Of a stretch of DNA of 33,325 bases, positions 29,418 to 33,325 are shown piece by piece. The notes under the pieces were generated by a model, which was given only the letters and a program-made list of their open reading frames with translations, made no database searches and was not told the origin of the DNA. The stretch lies in assembly GCA_027013105.1 (NCBI GenBank), contig JALUYG010000347.1, forward strand, positions 1 to 33,325, read 5' to 3'. The stretch comes from Mariprofundus sp. GTDB lineage: Bacteria; Pseudomonadota; Zetaproteobacteria; Mariprofundales; Mariprofundaceae. Position 1 is the stretch's first letter. Every line of letters begins with the position of its first letter. Position numbers and translations under genes: made by a program.

Positions 29418-30338
29418 TCACACATCCAGCTTTTCGATCAGCTCGGGAATTTTCTCCAGTGCGGCCTGCCTGCCCTTCTCAATCTCCTGTTCCGGATTGG
29501 AAAAATCCTGCCATTGCGTAAAGCCGACCAGCGGCTCAATCAGCACATCGGCGAATGCCTTGTTGTACTTACGCAAATACAACGCCTGAATCTGCGCCGA
29601 CCAATCGCGCATGCCATACACATTGGAAGGCTCCACATCTTCACGTGGCCGCGCACCAACATTCACAGCCAGCACCAATTGCTCCGCATTGGCAACCATC
29701 TGGGCTTCCTTGGCGGGCAAATCGGAAGCGACGCCGCCATCAACATACTGAACGCCATCGATTTTCAGCGGTTCGAACACGCCCGGTATCGCCATGCTGG
29801 CGGCGACCGCGCAGGGCAGCTTAACGCCGGAGGTGGCTGAAAAGATGTGGCACTCGCCTGAGGGGAAGGCTACTGCTGTGACATAAACCGGTATTTTTGC
29901 GTCTTCAAAAGATTCTCCGCCACAGAATGAAAATACGATATCCGTCAGAATATCGATATCGGCGACCGAGCGTTCCGTTGCCGCCCGCGTATACAGCAGC
30001 GCCTGTTTGGCAGCGGAACTCATACGACCCAGCCAGCTCTGATCCTGAGCGCCGTTTGTTTCCAGCATGGACAGATCCAGACTGGCGAACAGATCGGATG
30101 CGAGAATCTCCTCAGCGCGCCGGATCACTGCGGCGGCGTCCGGCGTGATCGCATACATGGCCCCGAACATGGCGCCGATGCTGCTGCCGACAATGGCATC
30201 GGGCTTTAAGTGGTGCTGCTCCAGAACATCCAGCACGCCCAGATGCGCCAGCCCGCGCCCGCCGCCGCCGCCCAGCGCCAGCACAAAGCCGCTCTTTTTA
30301 CGCTTTCTCGCCTCAAAAATACGTTCAAGCAGATACAT
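29418..30338 (-). CDS. Patatin-like phospholipase (RssA type)
   Basis: 306 aa from ATG 30338 (AGAGG 6 nt upstream); the longer frame lacks a ribosome site. Patatin acyl hydrolase with oxyanion loop LGGGGGRGLAHLG (about residues 24-36), nucleophile Ser in GSSIG, and catalytic Asp in VDGGVASDLPA. There is no signal peptide, so it should act in the cytoplasm or at the inner membrane. The short length fits the RssA/YjjU-like class. It ends 2 nt before the MurU-like start. Confidence 0.9.
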   Translation of the reverse strand: MYLLERIFEARKRKKSGFVLALGGGGGRGLAHLGVLDVLEQHHLKPDAIVGSSIGAMFGAMYAITPDAAAVIRRAEEILASDLFASLDLSMLETNGAQDQSWLGRMSSAAKQALLYTRAATERSVADIDILTDIVFSFCGGESFEDAKIPVYVTAVAFPSGECHIFSATSGVKLPCAVAASMAIPGVFEPLKIDGVQYVDGGVASDLPAKEAQMVANAEQLVLAVNVGARPREDVEPSNVYGMRDWSAQIQALYLRKYNKAFADVLIEPLVGFTQWQDFSNPEQEIEKGRQAALEKIPELIEKLDV

Positions 30339-30422
30339 ATAAAACCTCTTGTTGAACACACAGGATTCCCGCCTGCGCGGAGGATCAGATATTTTAATCT
30401 CTTCGTAAACAGTCCATGCGCG

Positions 30423-32990
30423 TTACTCCGGCAATGTCGCCACGTCAGCCAGCAGCTTGCACAATGCCGCCACCTGCTCCGTCGAAAGCTGTTCCGATTG
30501 CTTACCGGTGACAAAAAACACATCCACCGCGCGCTCGCCGAATGTCGAAACCGAGGCGCCGTGCAGCGCATAACCTTCTGTGTTGATGCCCTCCGCCAGC
30601 CGCGCCAGCAGGCGTGGCTGATCAGCAGCGGAGACCTCGATCACCGTCTCCTTTGATGAGGCCGCCGGCAGTTCGCGCACGCGCACCGGCACGCGCCGCA
30701 TCAGCACATTCACCTTGAACTGTTTTTCCACCCTGAGGCTGGCAATCTGATCCTGAGCCAGAATATCCCCGATGCGGGATTCCAGCCGTTCCAGATCGGC
30801 GGAGACATCAAACGGCATGCCATCATTGCCCTGCAGGTGAAACAGATCGAGCACGCGGCCATCGCTAAGCTTATAGGCTTGCGCCGCCACAATACTGGCG
30901 TGACCGGAGGTGAGGACAGCAGCCAGCGCAGCAAACAGCCCCTCGCGTTCACGCGCCGCCACGCAGGCCAGCGTTTCAGCGCGTTCCGGATCCACCCACA
31001 GCCGGGCGGCGTCATCGGGATGGCCGGCCAGCAGTTCGATGATGTGGCGCAGTTGCCGCGGCGAAAATTGCATCACGCACGCCGTCGGCAGCAACTCCAG
31101 CGCCCGCCTTAGCGACGCCTGATCCCCCTGAGCCTTTTCCAGTACCGTTTCCACCCGGGTGCGATAGCGCTGCTCGCCGGCTTCGCCGCCGCCCGCTTCT
31201 CCCAGAAGACAGCGGGCGGTGGCGTGATAAATTTCGCGCAGCAGCGTCCCTTTCCAGTCGTTCCAGACATTCGGCCCGACAGCGGCGATATCGGCCACCG
31301 TCAACAGCAGCAGATAGTTCAGGCGCTCCTTATCGCCCACCCTCGCGGCGAAAGCGCGGATCACGGCCGGGTCGGAGAGGTCGAAGCGCTGGCTCTTGAC
31401 CGCCATCAGCAGATGCTCGCGCACCAGCCACTCGATCAGTTCGGCCGCATCGCGATTCAGGCCGATACGCTGGCAGAAACGACGGGCGATCACAGCGCCG
31501 TTCTCAGAGTGGTCGCCATCCATACCTTTGGCGATATCGTGGAAAATCAGCGCCAGGTAGAGCAACTCCGGGCGCCTGATTTTGCAGCTGACATCATTGG
31601 CCAGCGGCAGCCGCATGGTGCGCTCGCGATGCCAGAAATTTCGCGCTTCACCGACTGCCCGCAGGGTGTGCTCATCCACCGTATAGGCGTGGTAGCGATT
31701 GAACTGACCCAATCCCACCACGTCGCGAAATTCCGGAATAAAACGCCCCAGTACGCCGGTGATATTCATGCCGCGCAGCGCCCAGTGTACATTGCGGTTG
31801 CTGCGCAGAATCAGCAGAAACAGCTTGTGGGCTTCCGGATTGTTGCGAAAAGCGTCATCAATCAACAGCACATCGGCCCGAATCTGGCGCAGCGCCTGAC
31901 TCGATAGCAGCCTGCGATCCTGCTGGGCGACATGAAAAATACGCAGCAATCGCATCGGCTGCTGTTTGAACACATCGGCATGGGCGATGCCGACCAGTTG
32001 CCCTTCAAGGGTGAAGCCGTCACCGATATTGCGTTTGCGGGTGAACCGCTGCGGGTGCAGCTGTTCATTGAAATGCATCCGCATCAGGCTGGTAATGCGT
32101 GAAATCCGTCCGACATGGCGAAAATACTCTTTCATAAAGGCGTCAACCGCCGGACGATGTTCTGTCGCCTGATAATGCATTCGCTCCGCCAACACCGCCT
32201 GCTGCTCGAAGCCGAGGCGATCGGAGGCGCGCCCGACCTCCAGATGCAGCGCCGCCCGGCAGCGCCAGAGAAAATTCTGGGCGGTCAGCAGATGCTGGCG
32301 TTCTGTCGCCGAAATCGCTCCCTGTTCAACCAGTCCGTCCACATCGTCACAGTTGTACCACGCCTTGGCCAGCCAGAACACCGTCTGCACATCGCGCAGG
32401 CCGCCCTTGCTCTCCTTGATATCCGGCTCCATCAAAAATGCCGTGCCGCCGGTGCGTTCATAGCGCGCTGTCAATTCGGCCAGTTTGGCCTCGACAAACG
32501 CCTTGCGCTGTTTTTTGAAAAACAGGCCGAGCTTATCCTGCAAGCGGTTGTAGATTTCGCCCCGGCCATACAGCAGTCGCGACTCCATCGCCGCAGTCGC
32601 CGACGACCAGTCCTCATGCACATGCAGCAGCGTCTCCTTCACCGTGCGCACCGCATGGCCGACTTTCGCGCCCATATCCCACAGCGCCAGCAGAAACGCC
32701 TGCATCTCCTGTTCGGCTTCAGGCGGGCAGCTATCCGGCGCCAGAAACCACAGATCCCAGTCAGAACACGGGGCCAGTTCGCCGCGCCCGTAACCGCCGA
32801 CCGCCACCAGATCGACGCAACCGGACGCCGTTGGCGCTTTTGCTTGCCACAAATCGATCAGCAGCGCATCGACATTGCGGCACATCAGTCCGGAGAGTTC
32901 AGCGCCGCTGGCGCCCGCATCGAAGGCTTCGGTAACCGCCGCAAACAGCGACTGCAGCGAAACCTTCTCAGTCGTGGCAACGGTAGACAT
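30423..32990 (-). CDS. glnD: Bifunctional PII uridylyltransferase/uridylyl-removing enzyme
   Basis: 855 aa from ATG 32990 (longer starts add up to 8 residues). Nitrogen sensor that modifies PII. The N-terminal nucleotidyltransferase has GGYGRGELAPCSDWDLWF with the metal-binding acidic pair, followed by the GlnE-type helper region (KESKGGLRDVQTV). The HD domain (HDIAKGMDGDHSENGA) removes UMP, and two ACT domains near the C-terminus bind glutamine. All key motifs are intact. The start overlaps the upstream lipoprotein gene by 23 nt. Confidence 0.96.
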   Translation of the reverse strand: MSTVATTEKVSLQSLFAAVTEAFDAGASGAELSGLMCRNVDALLIDLWQAKAPTASGCVDLVAVGGYGRGELAPCSDWDLWFLAPDSCPPEAEQEMQAFLLALWDMGAKVGHAVRTVKETLLHVHEDWSSATAAMESRLLYGRGEIYNRLQDKLGLFFKKQRKAFVEAKLAELTARYERTGGTAFLMEPDIKESKGGLRDVQTVFWLAKAWYNCDDVDGLVEQGAISATERQHLLTAQNFLWRCRAALHLEVGRASDRLGFEQQAVLAERMHYQATEHRPAVDAFMKEYFRHVGRISRITSLMRMHFNEQLHPQRFTRKRNIGDGFTLEGQLVGIAHADVFKQQPMRLLRIFHVAQQDRRLLSSQALRQIRADVLLIDDAFRNNPEAHKLFLLILRSNRNVHWALRGMNITGVLGRFIPEFRDVVGLGQFNRYHAYTVDEHTLRAVGEARNFWHRERTMRLPLANDVSCKIRRPELLYLALIFHDIAKGMDGDHSENGAVIARRFCQRIGLNRDAAELIEWLVREHLLMAVKSQRFDLSDPAVIRAFAARVGDKERLNYLLLLTVADIAAVGPNVWNDWKGTLLREIYHATARCLLGEAGGGEAGEQRYRTRVETVLEKAQGDQASLRRALELLPTACVMQFSPRQLRHIIELLAGHPDDAARLWVDPERAETLACVAAREREGLFAALAAVLTSGHASIVAAQAYKLSDGRVLDLFHLQGNDGMPFDVSADLERLESRIGDILAQDQIASLRVEKQFKVNVLMRRVPVRVRELPAASSKETVIEVSAADQPRLLARLAEGINTEGYALHGASVSTFGERAVDVFFVTGKQSEQLSTEQVAALCKLLADVATLPE

Positions 32991-33285
32991 TAAAAATCCG
33001 TTCTCCATCGACAATCTTGCTCATGGCGACAATCGTATCGCCTTTCATCTCCGCCGCCGCATTGCGCCCCAGCGTCTCCAGCTCATCGGCCATCTGCTCC
33101 TCATTACGCTTCACAAACAGGATTTTATCGAGCACAGAGACCGTCGCACGGCCCAACTGTTTGCACCCCTTCACCTGACTCAGATAAGCCACCCGCACAT
33201 TCAGCGCATCGGCGGTCGGCTTCACCCACGTGCAGCCGGCCAGCAGCGCGGCCGTCACGCATATCATCCATCCGTTTTTTTTCAT
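32968..33285 (-). CDS. DUF4156-type lipoprotein
   Basis: 105 aa. Lipoprotein signal peptide with lipobox LAGC (Cys18) after MKKNGWMICVTAAL. The mature part has the DUF4156 pattern: VKGCKQLGRATVS, a middle helix, LGRNAAAEMKGDTIVAM, and a terminal VYRC, as in E. coli YjeI. The two cysteines may form a disulfide. Function unknown. Its 3' end overlaps glnD. Confidence 0.75.
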   Translation of the reverse strand: MKKNGWMICVTAALLAGCTWVKPTADALNVRVAYLSQVKGCKQLGRATVSVLDKILFVKRNEEQMADELETLGRNAAAEMKGDTIVAMSKIVDGERIFNVYRCHD

Positions 33286-33325
33286 TGCTCTTCAACCTCT
33301 TGTTTTAATCTGTCCAGCCATGTCA
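33282..33325 (-). CDS. 3' end of an upstream gene, truncated by the window edge
   Basis: A minus-strand frame enters from the window edge and ends TWLDRLKQEVEEQ with a TGA that overlaps the lipoprotein ATG (ATGA). The short overlap and sensible residues suggest the C-terminus of a co-transcribed gene. Too short to identify. Confidence 0.4.
   Translation of the reverse strand, partial: TWLDRLKQEVEEQ

Noticed and set aside
32115-32993. 292-aa plus-strand ORF opposite glnD
   Set aside because: Antisense shadow with biased composition; glnD motifs on the minus strand are unambiguous.

Overview
The window looks like chromosomal DNA of a free-living proteobacterium. The supporting genes are cpxRA, zapD, yacG, yceF, glnD, dnaQ, the ycgN and ychJ families, and a short 4.5S-type SRP RNA. 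Moderate-high GC, a SAM-I riboswitch and a non-enteric sulfur cluster fit a gamma- or zeta-proteobacterium better than an enteric one. The exact lineage is inference and cannot be settled by eye. I see no prophage, insertion sequence or CRISPR array.

Layout. 1-2326: a CpxR/CpxA-type envelope stress two-component system with a textbook CpxR box upstream, and the first codons of a divergent gene. 2464-2643: promoter region and SRP RNA gene ffs. 2690-6655: housekeeping run on the + strand (ycgN-like, ychJ-like, dnaQ, tRNA-Gly(CCC), a degenerate ABC ATPase, zapD, yacG, yceF). 6657-10212: a surface-protein module made of a large exported protein with a Gly-rich/Cys/TM/Arg C-terminal sorting signal (JDVT-CTERM type), a small outer-membrane beta-barrel, and a divergent CPBP glutamic intramembrane protease (MrtJ type). 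10262-11629: ffh.

11712-23726 is the most unusual part. It is a minus-strand sulfur-assimilation cluster. In transcription order it holds a SAM-I riboswitch with terminator, a thrC-like PLP enzyme, a CysO-like ubiquitin-fold sulfur carrier ending in Gly-Gly-Arg, a NIL-domain protein, cysK, a MoeB-like E1 enzyme, a sulfite reductase fused to a TusA domain, a radical SAM protein fused to an SLC13 (DASS) permease, then cysD and cysN (with their own extended -10 promoter). The parts suggest sulfate uptake, activation, reduction, loading of sulfur on a protein carrier, and insertion into cysteine and possibly homocysteine. A SAM OFF-switch in front of an apparent threonine synthase is the wrong logic for threonine synthesis. 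I therefore propose that this enzyme serves methionine/homocysteine synthesis. Almost every gap of the cluster carries a different palindromic or inverted-repeat mini-element.

23807-33325: mrp (Fe-S carrier ATPase), a hybrid histidine kinase, a HIT protein, a Phd/VapB-VapC type toxin-antitoxin pair with a near-consensus promoter, then on the minus strand a DUF4156 lipoprotein, glnD, a patatin-like phospholipase, a MurU-like nucleotidyltransferase and a YaiI-family protein.

Gaps of more than 300 bp: 2327-2689 holds ffs and its control region; 21108-21436 holds two repeat structures; 23446-23806 holds the riboswitch, terminator and two divergent promoters.
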